Below, piece by piece: positions 22,150-33,500 of a DNA stretch of 64,000 nucleotides. The first letter of the stretch is position 1; every line of letters begins with the position of its first letter. A program made the position numbers and the translations under genes. The stretch is from Selaginella moellendorffii (Eukaryota; Streptophyta; Lycopodiopsida; Selaginellales; Selaginellaceae): NCBI RefSeq assembly GCF_000143415.4, contig NW_003314315.1, positions 62,001 through 126,000 of the forward strand, in the 5' to 3' direction. The notes below the pieces were generated by a model, which was given only the letters and a program-made list of their open reading frames with translations, was not told where the DNA came from and did not search any database.

Positions 22150-24860
22150 ACATCTATGTCTTCTAATGTTAATATTGTAAAAGGTCATGGTCCTTATTGC
22201 TTTAAAATCCATGGTCAAATATATCATAATATTGTGTTAGCACATCCTTTTAAAGGTCAATATTGAACTTATGGACAACTTTACATGCTTGACACTTTAG
22301 AAGTTACAAATATAAGCAAACCCTTTCAATTCAAGCTATGAAGCAAACTTACTTAAACATCTCGATGCTCTCCTTTATCATGTTAACCCATATGCTCAAA
22401 CGTTCAAAATGATATATGAAATGGAACAAGAAGAAGTTTGTTCTGCTACACTTTCAAATTATCCTATATATGGTGTTTATATGTTATTAAAGAATGATCC
22501 ACAATGCTATAATGCACCTTAGATAAATGATGTTGTTGTTGTGTTTGTTAGTGATGATAGAGAGCTACCATATAGTTATGAAATCTATATGTAAGAAAAT
22601 TCTAAATGTATCTCAACACTTAATTATAATTGTGATCCAATGGTTTACCCATTAATATTTCCTTTTGGTGACAAAGGCTAGCATGAAAATAATTTTAATT
22701 CGCAATGTCAAATTACATTACTCCAATATTATGCATACCATTTATCTATAAAAGACACAATACAGCTTAGTTTTAATCAACTTTTACATGTAGGCAAACT
22801 TACATAACAATATATAGTTGATTGAAATAAATAATTTGAATTACTATTGCACTCATAAGAAACAGCTCTGAGTCGAAATGTATATTGGTCTTATGAATTA
22901 TATTGCAAACTGTGCTACTAATCAAAATATAAATCCAAAAAATATTATTATTTTACCTTCAAGTTTTGGGGGTTATAACAATGCAACAAAATTATCAAGA
23001 TATAATTTTTATAGTTACTCATTTTCAAAGCTAGATATTTTCTTTACTTTTACATGCAATCTTAAATGGCCATAAATTTATAAGAACTTACATCCAAATG
23101 AAGTCCTTGAGGATTATCCAGAATTGGTTTCTAGAGTATTTCAAATCAAGCTTAAAGAATTTTTGAATAATATTACTAAAAAACGTATTTTTGGAAACTG
23201 TATTGCTTTTATATATATAATTGAATTTCAAAAGAGAGGCCTTCCACATTTTCATTTTCTGGGGATTTTATCTCATGAAAAGAAGATTAAAGATTGTGAT
23301 ACTATTGATCATCACAATTGCTTGATCTTCAAGATGAATATAAACTTTTTAAAATAATTATATCTTATATGATATATGGTCTATGTGGGCGTCTTTACCA
23401 TAATAGTCTTTACTCTTGCTCAAAAGGTTATCCAAAAAAATTTAATCATAAAACTACTTTTAGTGTTGATAGATATCTAGATTATTATAAACATGATAAT
23501 AGACACACATTTGTAAGAAATGAGTGCCATATTGATAATTGTTGGGTAGTACCTTATAATAAATACCTTTGTAAAAAATATAATGCTCATATTAATATTG
23601 AAATTTATGCTACTATAAAAAGTATTAAATATTTATTTCAATATATACAAAAAAGGCTGTGATGGTGTTACAATTGAAATCCATTCATCAACTCAACAAC
23701 TTGATAATATTTTAAATTAGAATGAAATTTCAACTTTTCAAACATACATTATATATCTACTTCAGAGGTGATATAGAGACTTTTTAAATTTAAAATGCAT
23801 TTATCCATCTTCTAAATTTTCAAGACATCTATTTTATAGAAGATTCTAAATAAATGGCACTTTAAAGAGCTACTCAAAATGATACAATGTACAAAATGGT
23901 TTAAATTAAATATAAATGACCCAAATGCTAGACAATATACATATCTTAAAATCCCTTTATATTATACATTTAAAAATCATACTTATAATTAGAATATTTG
24001 ATATTCAACAAATTTCATTCCCCGAATGTATTCTGTGTTGCCATCCAATATTGAACTATATCATTTATGTCTTATTTTACTCCATAAAAAAAGTGTTATG
24101 TTTTTTAATAATCTCAAGACAGTTAACAATATTTATTATGACACATTTCAACAAGTAGCAGATGCAATGAGGCTTTTAGCTAATGATACTGAATGGGAAA
24201 AATATTTAGAAGATGCTTACTTTTTTAGAATGCCATCACAATTAATATAATTATTTATATTACTTTGTGTCTTTTGCACTTCAAAAGACCTTTACTTTTT
24301 AAGGGATAAATTTAAGACTTCCTCTCTGAGGATTTCATACAAAAAACTCCAGTTATTCATTATCAATATGCTTTACATGATATAATAATAAAATGAAACT
24401 GCATAGCAAAACTAATCAAACTACCACCTACCTTTACCATCTGAAAATTTTGATAATGAAAATATTGTCAACTCAACACACATATATCAAAATCTTGAAC
24501 AAAATATTCCTTAATTTATTCAAGAATATTTAAATATTTTTAATGATACTCTTAATGTTATTGATCACTTAACTAAGTATAATTGATACATTTTCACTAT
24601 GTTAGGATAGACTGGATAGGAGTTGTAAGTACTTTACTCTATAATGGGGAAATTTTACACACTACTTTTAAACTTTTTGTTCTAATAAATGAAACAATCA
24701 ACTACTACTATAACTTCTAATAATGAAGTAGGTAAAAGAATTAAAGCTACTAACATACTATTATGGGATGAAATAAGTATAGTAGTGCTAATGTGCATAA
24801 TTGAACTACAATTTAGAGAGGGTCTAGGCCACAAAAGCTGCATTGCATTGCTGGTACACT
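22150..24860 (+). mobile_element. Decayed Helitron: Rep domain and start of helicase
   Basis: In order: YCFKIHGQIYHNIV (Helitron N-terminal region), HVNPYAQTFK, LVSRVFQIKLKEFLNNI with YIIEFQKRGLPHFHFLG (Rep HUH motif, residues HxH present), CSKGYPKKFN, NCWVVPYNKYLCKKYNAHIN and SIKYLFQYIQK, all of which match the Helitron_like_N/Rep family that nicks DNA for rolling-circle transposition. Further on, RTVNNIYYDTF and, at 24,689-24,800, GKRIKATNILLWDEISIVV, which is the Walker B (DE) of the Pif1-like helicase. The Walker A segment is not recognisable. Stops and frameshifts are many, and similarity ends near 24,860. The catalytic Tyr region is degraded. Confidence 0.8.
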
Positions 24861-26520
24861 CCCTCACCAGCCCTACCTGTGGTGCTACTCACACAGCACA
24901 GGTAAAGTAGCCATAGAACCCTAGAAGTGCATGATGCAACATCTGTCACCACGGCCTCTCCCCTTCCCAACCACATATGCATGCCACTTATTGGCTGCCA
25001 CAACATTGAGCCAACATTCCCAGAAACCATGGCTACTGACCCTAGTTGGAGCCTGGGGTGGCCTCCCCTTCTTGAGAACCATGGCTTCCAAAGCTGCCCT
25101 GGGCTTGGGATCAGATGCCTTCATTTATATATATATATATATAGATACTTGTACAGTAAACCCATGCATGGCATAGTCCAAGTGGCACCAGGCATATATG
25201 CATTTTAAATGGTGCATGACTATGAAACAATGGGTTATACATGAAGGTTATATATGTGGCATAGATGACCCATAGGTGATCCTATTCATCGTCATTAGGG
25301 TTCTTGAGGAGGAAAGGGTTTTTGGCTCAGCACCTTGTTCTTACCCATGTTGCTCAATTTTAATAGTGTGGCAGGTTGTTATGGCAGTGAAATTGATATG
25401 GATTTTTGGCAATGACTAGAGAAGTCCATAATGAGTAAGTCTTGCCTATAGCTCAAATTTATCAAATTGGACTCATATGCAAATGCTGTGAATAGATGTA
25501 GTGGCAAAAAATGAATAAATTGTGGGGTTGCTATTGGGCTACAACACTTCTTCAACTAGTGAGAGTGAAGATGGAGATAAATATGTTTTGGTGGCGAGTA
25601 GATGAATTTTGAATAGAAGGGTCTTCATTGTGGTACTTTTTGTAGGGCTTCAATAATTTGTTGAGATTGAGGGGATTGGCTAGTGTAGTGATATTTCGTG
25701 TATGGATGCACTTCAAGATTCTTGAGATAAAGACCATAGCTTATCTTGCAAACTATTTAGTAATTACGTGGCCAACATTATATAAATATATGCAGGTGGT
25801 GAATTTAAATTAGACGGGGGTGTAATATAGGATAATGATTGAGTAAATTCTTAACCACGTCCAAACTAATATTCCCATGAAGTATGTAGGGATAAATTGG
25901 GGAATTATCAACTCCCATATTTGTTGTCAAGCAACTAGTTACTATTTTAGTGGGTGTTAAATTCATAAGGCATTAACTCTACATGATCCAAGAAGGCTAC
26001 AAGGTAGGCATTTGTCACAAATACATTGATGGATTTACACTAATGAGACACCTATACATTATGCTATATGGATTTTAAATATTTTTCTTCCTTATCTTTT
26101 CCAACCACTATTTTTGTGTTTTTGTAATATATGGCAAACTTGTAATTTATAAGTTTTACATCCATGTCATGATTTGTGAGGCAACACATTTTATTGCGGC
26201 ATGTGAGCTATCTATGAGCAAAGAGGTCCATGCTATTTTCAACACATATACATGGGTTGTACATCACTTTAGGAGGCTGAAATGAACACAATAGTGTGGA
26301 GGTTGATATGATCCAATATTGGGGCATAGAGGCAAGAAGTTTCATACACAATATGGAACTAGATAGGCAATTTATATTTACTTAAAATTAACCTTTCTTA
26401 CATTTATTTTAAAAGTGCATCAAGTGTTTATGGTGAGAATTATACAAGTAAATATTGCGGTTTTATAAGCATCTATTTGAGTTTATGAAGGATATTGTTA
26501 TTTTTAATATAAATAATGCA
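24861..26520. other. No gene found
   Basis: From 24,861 to 25,210 the sequence is less AT-rich than its neighbours and has short frames on both strands with no recognised domain. A (TA) run sits at 25,122-25,142. From 25,210 to 26,520 it is AT-rich and I see nothing supportable. Confidence 0.4.
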
Positions 26521-27340
26521 TGGTATAGGCAAAGCTTACAAAGTGTATTTTCATATCATGAAAAGCTGCATAGATTTTTTTATTGGCTAGAGATGCGATA
26601 TGATGTTATTTAGTTTGTGTGTAATTGTATTTAGTGCTAAACTCCTAATAGTCCCCCTTGTGTTGCAAAAGGACAGTTTAAGTCAATTATAATTTCCCAT
26701 TCATTTGATTTGATAGGGCCTTTTCCATAGTCAACTATTAACAATGAGTATGTCATTATTGTCTTTGATTACTTGACTTGCAAAGTGGACGTCAATGCTC
26801 TTACTAGTATATTTGTGATTATTATTAGATACTTCCTCCTCAATGAAATGGTGTTTTAGCATTTTTATCTAGAGAAGATTCTCTTGAATAATGGTCCTAC
26901 ATTTCTACTTGAGGCATTTCATATTTTAACATCTCAACTAAAAATACTTTCACGAGTGTTTATCATTCGCAGACAGATGGTTTGGTAGAATGGCTCATTT
27001 GAACCTTCAAGGGGATGACCACGAAGTACATAAATTGTTTACATTCGAATTAGAATAGTTATTTACCATCTTTTTGGTATGCATATGTCATATGGGTACA
27101 AAATTCATTGATGTTAGGTCTTAAGATGAATATTTAACAAGCATTCTTCCATTAGTTTAAGCAAAGTTTATTGAACAATTAGGCTATATACAAGTAGGAT
27201 AACAATGTTATTACAATTCCCATCATCATCTACCTGTAGAGTATAAAGTGGATGATCTAATGTTAGTTTGTTTTCTAAATCTTACAATACATGGTTTGTC
27301 TAAGGGTCTCTTTGCTTAATGGAAAGGACTTTATTGAGTG
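26520..27340 (+). pseudogene. Gypsy integrase relic
   Basis: Broken plus-strand frames hold DLIGPFP, EYVIIVFDYLTCKVDV (first catalytic Asp as in IDYLTRWVE), LNNGPTFLLEAF (second Asp replaced by Asn) and a degraded VYHPQTDGLVER-like stretch near 26,960. They end with VEYKVDDLMLV and GLSKGLFA, the linker after integrase cores. Many stops make it an old relic, unrelated in position to the Gypsy at 17,731. Confidence 0.65.
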
Positions 27341-27726
27341 TTGTGCAAGTTGGATTGCAAATTTATAAGGTTCAGCATAATATTCAACAAATTGATCCTC
27401 TAAAAATTGTGTATGTGCAACAATTGAAGTGCTTTGTATAAAAGGATTAAAAACAACTACCACCACTTATAAATCCACCATTACCTCCTAATGTTCCTCC
27501 AAATCCTAGTATATCAACTAAAGAAATTTGATTACCTTCCATCTTTCCGAGAGGAAGGCATGATATAAGATCCAATTGTATAGGTATTATGTTATATATT
27601 AATATTAGCATAATAGGATTTTGATAATTATGGTTTCAATCTAAATCATTTACTCTTGTATATAAGCTAAGGTTTTAGGGCTATTTGAATATATATAATT
27701 TTATATTCCATACACTCACACATATG

Positions 27727-27972
<246 letters not shown>

Positions 27973-28536
27973 CTGTTAAATGTGTGTGTGAGCCTTAAAA
28001 ATTTTATTTTATAGTATTTTAAACTAGAAGTCAAAATTTATTTTTGAAATTCGTGTCAATATTTATACTGGTTTAAAGAGTATACTCGAAATTCAAATGT
28101 AAGTGACATATTCTAGTATTAATTTATTATTTAAAAGTTTTTAATATTTAGAGGAAAAGTATATTTTATTTAATAATTAATAAAATTTTAAATATTCTTG
28201 TCAAAGAATATTTTCTTAAGAATGATAAGATTAATGTAGCTTATTCATCTAAAAATCTTAATCATATTATATCTTTCGAAATAGGTACAATAAGATAGTT
28301 TATTTTAAGGATATTAGGAATAGGAAGTTTTATATTTTTATTAATTTTATTAATTTTTAATGCTATAAATTTTTTTTAAATATTAAAATATAAAGTTATT
28401 TACTCATTCAGTTCCTAAGCATTTCTATATTAAACTATTATCAATATACAGTAAGTATAAATTATTATTACATTAATTTGATAAAGAGCTAAATAAAATT
28501 AAACTTCAATTTCTGGTAATCTAGTAGTAAAGTATA

Positions 28537-29463
28537 ATGTTTGAAAAATTGTTATTTTCTATTTTGTTATTTTTAATTTTTATATGTATTTTATCTGAAG
28601 ATATTGAATATGATGTTGGTGCACTTAATGGTATAACTGTTGAAGCAGCAAGAACTATTTTAATTATGATTTCAAAAGCAATTCAACAAATACCAGATGA
28701 TATACTTCCTTTAGGTCAAAGTTTCTATGGAGATATTTCATTGTCAAATTCAAATAATAATATTGCATTTGGTATTTTTGCATTAGATACAATTGCAAGT
28801 CTTTGTCATGTAGATGGTGATGGCCACACAAATGTAGGACGAGTTGTAAGAGGAACACTGTATGATATTTTAGGAAATTCTGCTCATAAAATATTAAATT
28901 CTTGTGCTTCATATATTATTATAAAAACTAACCAATTTGTTATCTACTATTTCATCAGAAATTATAACCTTGAAAATTTAAATCAGAAAATAAACACAAA
29001 CATATATAACTCAAGAAATCAAAACATTATTACATCAGAAAGAATTATTAGATGTGATATTTTTTCATATATCTTAATAAGTGGCTATATTAATATGCCC
29101 CATCAATATTTATTACCAACACAAATTTTAGTTTCTTTAAATCAAAAGGCACACTTATATTTGGATATTTATTGTAATTTAATATTATATGCAGCTAATA
29201 AAATTTTATGGTCAACTGAAACATCAAATAATGGCTTAAAATGTGTTTTAAGACTACAAGAAGATGGGAATTTAGTTCTATATTCTTTTAATAAAAGTGT
29301 TCTTTGGCATTCAGATACTTATTGTAATTATCAAAACTGCCATGAAAATGCAATATTAATACTGCAAAATAATTGTAATTTAGTTTTATATTTTTCATAT
29401 CATAAAACATTAAGCACTAAGCCATTAACTCAATCTGTATGGGATTCAAAAACATTTTGTTAA
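28537..29463 (+). CDS. Secreted bulb-type (GNA-like) mannose-lectin domain protein, AT-rich, intronless
   Basis: This is an intact 308-codon frame. Residues 1-20 form a signal peptide (hydrophobic FSILLFLIFICIL). Residues 21-125 are an unrecognised domain with several Cys residues later in the chain. Residues about 190-308 resemble a bulb-type lectin: LVSLNQKAHLYLDIYCNLIL, ILWSTET, LRLQEDGNLVLYSFN, VLWHSDT and LILQNNCNLVLYF. The QxDxNxVxY mannose-binding motif is nearly canonical once (QEDGNLVLY) and degenerate in the other two repeats. Flanks (28,000-28,530 and 29,465-29,570) and codons are far more AT-rich than the genes to the right, and there is no intron although neighbouring genes have many. 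It could be a horizontally acquired gene from an AT-rich eukaryote, a contaminant join, or a native young gene. Function in defence or carbohydrate binding is inference. Confidence 0.7.
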   Translation: MFEKLLFSILLFLIFICILSEDIEYDVGALNGITVEAARTILIMISKAIQQIPDDILPLGQSFYGDISLSNSNNNIAFGIFALDTIASLCHVDGDGHTNVGRVVRGTLYDILGNSAHKILNSCASYIIIKTNQFVIYYFIRNYNLENLNQKINTNIYNSRNQNIITSERIIRCDIFSYILISGYINMPHQYLLPTQILVSLNQKAHLYLDIYCNLILYAANKILWSTETSNNGLKCVLRLQEDGNLVLYSFNKSVLWHSDTYCNYQNCHENAILILQNNCNLVLYFSYHKTLSTKPLTQSVWDSKTFC

Positions 29464-29570
29464 ATGAGAGTTATACTAATTAATGAAATAAATGGCTTTA
29501 TATATGTTTGATAATTTTATCTTTTAATAATATATTGAATTTTAATAATAATTTAGATAATATTTAAATA

Positions 29571-30575
29571 TCCCATTAGACCCTCAGCTTTGGACTTTCA
29601 TGTATTTTACCAACGTCAGAAATTACAGGTTTACAAAGCTCGTTCCATGACCACATTGTGTATGGTATACGAGTACTTTAAGTACGCTACGTACGACTCT
29701 ACGACGTAAAAGAATTGGAGTGTACTACACATGGAGATAGTACAATGTCGTACACTGGGATATCTCAGCGAGAAAGAGAGGGAGGGCAAATCCTCTGTCT
29801 TGAAAGGAAGAGCAAGCAATTGCGTGATGTGAGGCGGAACGATCTTGTGTCTCTCACGAGCGAGATGCGACAATGGGATCCAAAACGCTGTGATGTTTTT
29901 AAATCCGTTTCCATTCGCGGTGTACTACACGAGGTACTACAAATCTCTCGACTCTATATAAATTGCGAGCTCTCGGCTCTTTTTTCTAGCAGCTTTGATG
30001 ATCAAGGAGAAGAAAAGGAAGAGTTTTGATGAATGATCTCCCGAGTTTCTTTCTTCTAGCGGACAGTTTCAGTTTTCTCGCGTGATTTGTGCAAGGATTT
30101 AGTAGTAGCTAGGGAGAGACATTGCATGATAGCTACACCAAAGAGCAACCTCGGCTCCTTGTGTGGCTTTGATGCACTGCCTCTTCCCTGGCTGCGGCCA
30201 AGTTACTTCCTCCTGTTTTTCCCAAAAGATGTTCTAGTTTCTTTCCATGAATCGAAGCTCCACGTTTGATCCAAGAGATCCACACAAGTTTTTCTCAACA
30301 ATGTGTGATCCACTTTTTCAGTGTCGTTTCACGGTAGCGAAACTTTCATATGAAAAGCAAATTACGTTTATACAGGAAAAGAAAGAAAAACACAGCTATG
30401 AACAGGGTTCTTCGAATTTTTTTTACACGGTAGACTTGAGTGGGATTTCAGCAGGCCAGATTGGCTCTGGCAGCGAATCCAGAAATGAGCTAGCTATTGC
30501 CTGCACAAAAAGAAGAAAAGATCGTCTCGTTGTGGAATCATAGTATACATACCATGAGTGTACAGCGAGCAACAA
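29571..30575 (+). other. Unassigned segment with a TATA box
   Basis: Composition returns to balanced here. TATATAAA at 29,955-29,962 is followed about 30 bp on by the initiator-like region GAGCTCTCGGCTCTTTTTTC, so a plus-strand transcript may start near 29,985. The frames beyond it (29,715-30,029 and 30,247-30,543) match nothing I know and contain no introns I can confirm. The segment could hold a non-coding RNA or the 3' flank of ATG2. Confidence 0.3.
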
Positions 30576-33500
30576 TCATCTCCACTCCCCCCTATGTTTC
30601 TCGTCGAACTCTCGCTTTCGATCGGGATCCATTCTGAAGTTTAAAGAGTTTGAGTAAACACTGTTTCAAGCGTGAGAAAGATAGAAAGTGACTTACCCAT
30701 TACGAACTCCCAGAAATGCATGACGTACGGCGTCCGCAGTAGCGGACGCAGGAGCAAGAATTGCTGCTGGCGAAGCCTTGATAGCATTCGCAAGAGCTTC
30801 TCCCGCGCCTCCACCTCGCTGATAAACTTTAACGGGATTCCCAACCAAGGAAATGGCTGTTCGTTCCAAACCTTGAGCTAAGCTCTCATAAGCCTGCCGA
30901 AAACCATCCCCATGACCTGTATGTGAAACAAAAGCCCTTAACGAAGTACCTGCTGGAAGCCCTCGCGAGTATCACTTGGCTGGAACTTGCGCCTCGCATC
31001 CTTTCTATCCGAAGGTATGCGTCCGCCCAAGCCCATCTCTGTATGCAAAAGAATGTGATGGACTCCAGCAGCCAAATTTGCTCCCAGGCCCAATGCCTCC
31101 ACAGAAATGCTCTGAAGGAAAGCCACAGCCCCTGCATGGCTCGAGTTTGAGACCGCTTCGGATAGAAGTAAGAAAAAGACCATATACGCACCTTTCCTCA
31201 TTCCCCGGAGAAATCTTCTGTCTTTCTTGTATTGCTCCGTTGGGAAAACTATCAGCTTTGCAGCGCCGGAGCTTACAGCATACAGAGGACGTATTGGTCC
31301 AAAGGCCCTCAGTAGCTTGTGGACTTGTCGGGGAAATATATCCTCGAGCCATTCACCGAGTAACAAACCCATGAGACTGCTCCATCCATAGACCCCGGAC
31401 GTATGCACAGACTTGAGATGGAGCTCCACACCCTGCATAAACATTGTTAACACGTTTGATTTACAAGGAAACAGCAGTACCTTCCAGGACACCATATTAA
31501 AGAGCTCAAAACAATTCCCGCTTCTCAAGGCCCCAAAATCCAGCCGTCGCGGAATATAATCGACCCGTATTATCAAGGGTCGCATTTCACACACCTGCAT
31601 GACAATCAAATGTAAAAGCAGAGTCGACATTCGTTCTTTGCTTTACCTGAAAGAATGGTAAAATTGCATCTTCATTTGCACCAGGCAAAGAGGAAGAAGC
31701 ATCGTCAGTGTTCGTATCCGACTGAAAAAATTTGCCAAAGAAATCGACATGAGCTTGGTCGAGATGTAGACATATAGGCAACAACGCCAGAGAGAGTCTG
31801 AAAAAGAGAACGAAGAATTAAGAGATAAAAAAAAGGAAGAAAAAGAATTGTCACAAACCTGTATTCTTCCAATGGAGCCAAGGGATTTGGCCTCACAGCA
31901 TCCATACGAACTACAACAGCCTTAGAAGTGGACTCCCGTGGACGCGACCGCTTGTGATAATAGCCCAAGATCTGCACCATCCCACTCATTTAGAATAGAA
32001 AGAGTCAGAAAAGAAAAGCTTACCAGTTTCCAACGCGCGTCCACACTATAGTCGTAAACGTGAACGTCGTGAATCTCCACGAGAAGACTGGATGCATACA
32101 GCCCTGTTGGTGCAAAAGCATCGTACTGGACGTCCATTCCGACGACCGAAACTTCCACACAGCGGTCCCTTTGCCTTGCATTCAGCCAGTCCGACCCTCC
32201 ATATAGTCTCCACCGCACTTTCAAGCCATTGAGAATCACTCTGCCGAGAGCTTGCGGATAGTTCGCCTCCTTTCTGGCATTCTTTCTCGGGCTGACGCAC
32301 TCCAAGGGAACATGATTATCGAAAACATCCACCGGAGAATCTTGGTACCAGCTACCTCTCGACTCTGAATCACTGTGTTGAGATGTCGATGTTTCTGTTT
32401 CGCTTTCTTGACTAGAGGTTGGGCTCATATGCGGCGCATGCTCCATCACAAAGAAGTCCTCGATAAAAGTGGGCTCACAGGCTTCCCCACGAGATCTCGT
32501 AGCAACCAGCTTCACTGACGCTTCTTGACGGACTGTACTCGACGTCGAGCACTCTACCTGCTTCACCTCAAGAACTTTCGCACAGCCAAAGGCGTTTTCC
32601 ACCAGCCCCTCAAATAACCCGTCTGTGAGTTTGTCTGCAGGGTCAAGTGTTTGGTCTCCTTCATCTCCCGTGGACGACATATTCTCTGCCGACTTTCCTT
32701 TCATCGTTCGGAGTTGTAGTTCCACGGTCTGTTGCAAATCGGGAGCAAATAGTTGTTGCAAATCCGCCACAAGTCGACCAAACGCTGCAATAGTATCGGA
32801 GCATGTATCAAAGTTGAGCTGATTATCAGCCGATATTACTTCGTAGCTCGGATTGTCGGTGCTGCTAAGCTTAACAAAAGCACCAACAACTGACGACTTA
32901 GCTACCTGTATAAGAACATCAACAATTAGCAAGCATTATACTACTGAAGGATAATACAAACCTGAACAAAGCCAAGCAGTTGTAGTGATGCACCTCCCAT
33001 ATCGCCAGGCTTTCTCAACTTCGTGTCCACGAGGTGAAGGCCCAGATCTCTGAGAGAGATACAATACTCCTGCGTATCACTGTCGGTAACCTCACCACTA
33101 GATACCCGTAAAGCAGCAGCAGCCAGAGCGCACGAGATTGAACTCGTCGGACCAACTGGTTCGTAGACCAACGCTACGTCGTGAAGATCAAACAGAAAGT
33201 ATGGCCGTCGGGAAGGTTCAACTTGCTGGTCGCAATCCATCCTTTGGAACGCCCCTTTGCATTCTTCCAAGAACTTCACCACGGCCGGTACCCAGTCAAA
33301 GTTACCACCTTTAGTGAAAATAGTAGCACCACGCATGCAACCTGTTACGAGCACGTCCGGTTCTTGTCCGTTGCCAGGCCAAGCTACCAAGTTCATGCTC
33401 AGTCCTGCAGTGCCGCGCGAGAGTGCGTTCTGTGCTCCACCATCACCACGACCAATAGCGGATGCTTTCCAGCAGACCAGCTCGGCGTTGCGGCCGCCTT

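Noticed and set aside
31005-31374. Open frames opposite and alternative to ATG2 exons 9-10
   Set aside because: The ATG2 reading frame matches the conserved C-terminal region, and these frames show no family similarity.
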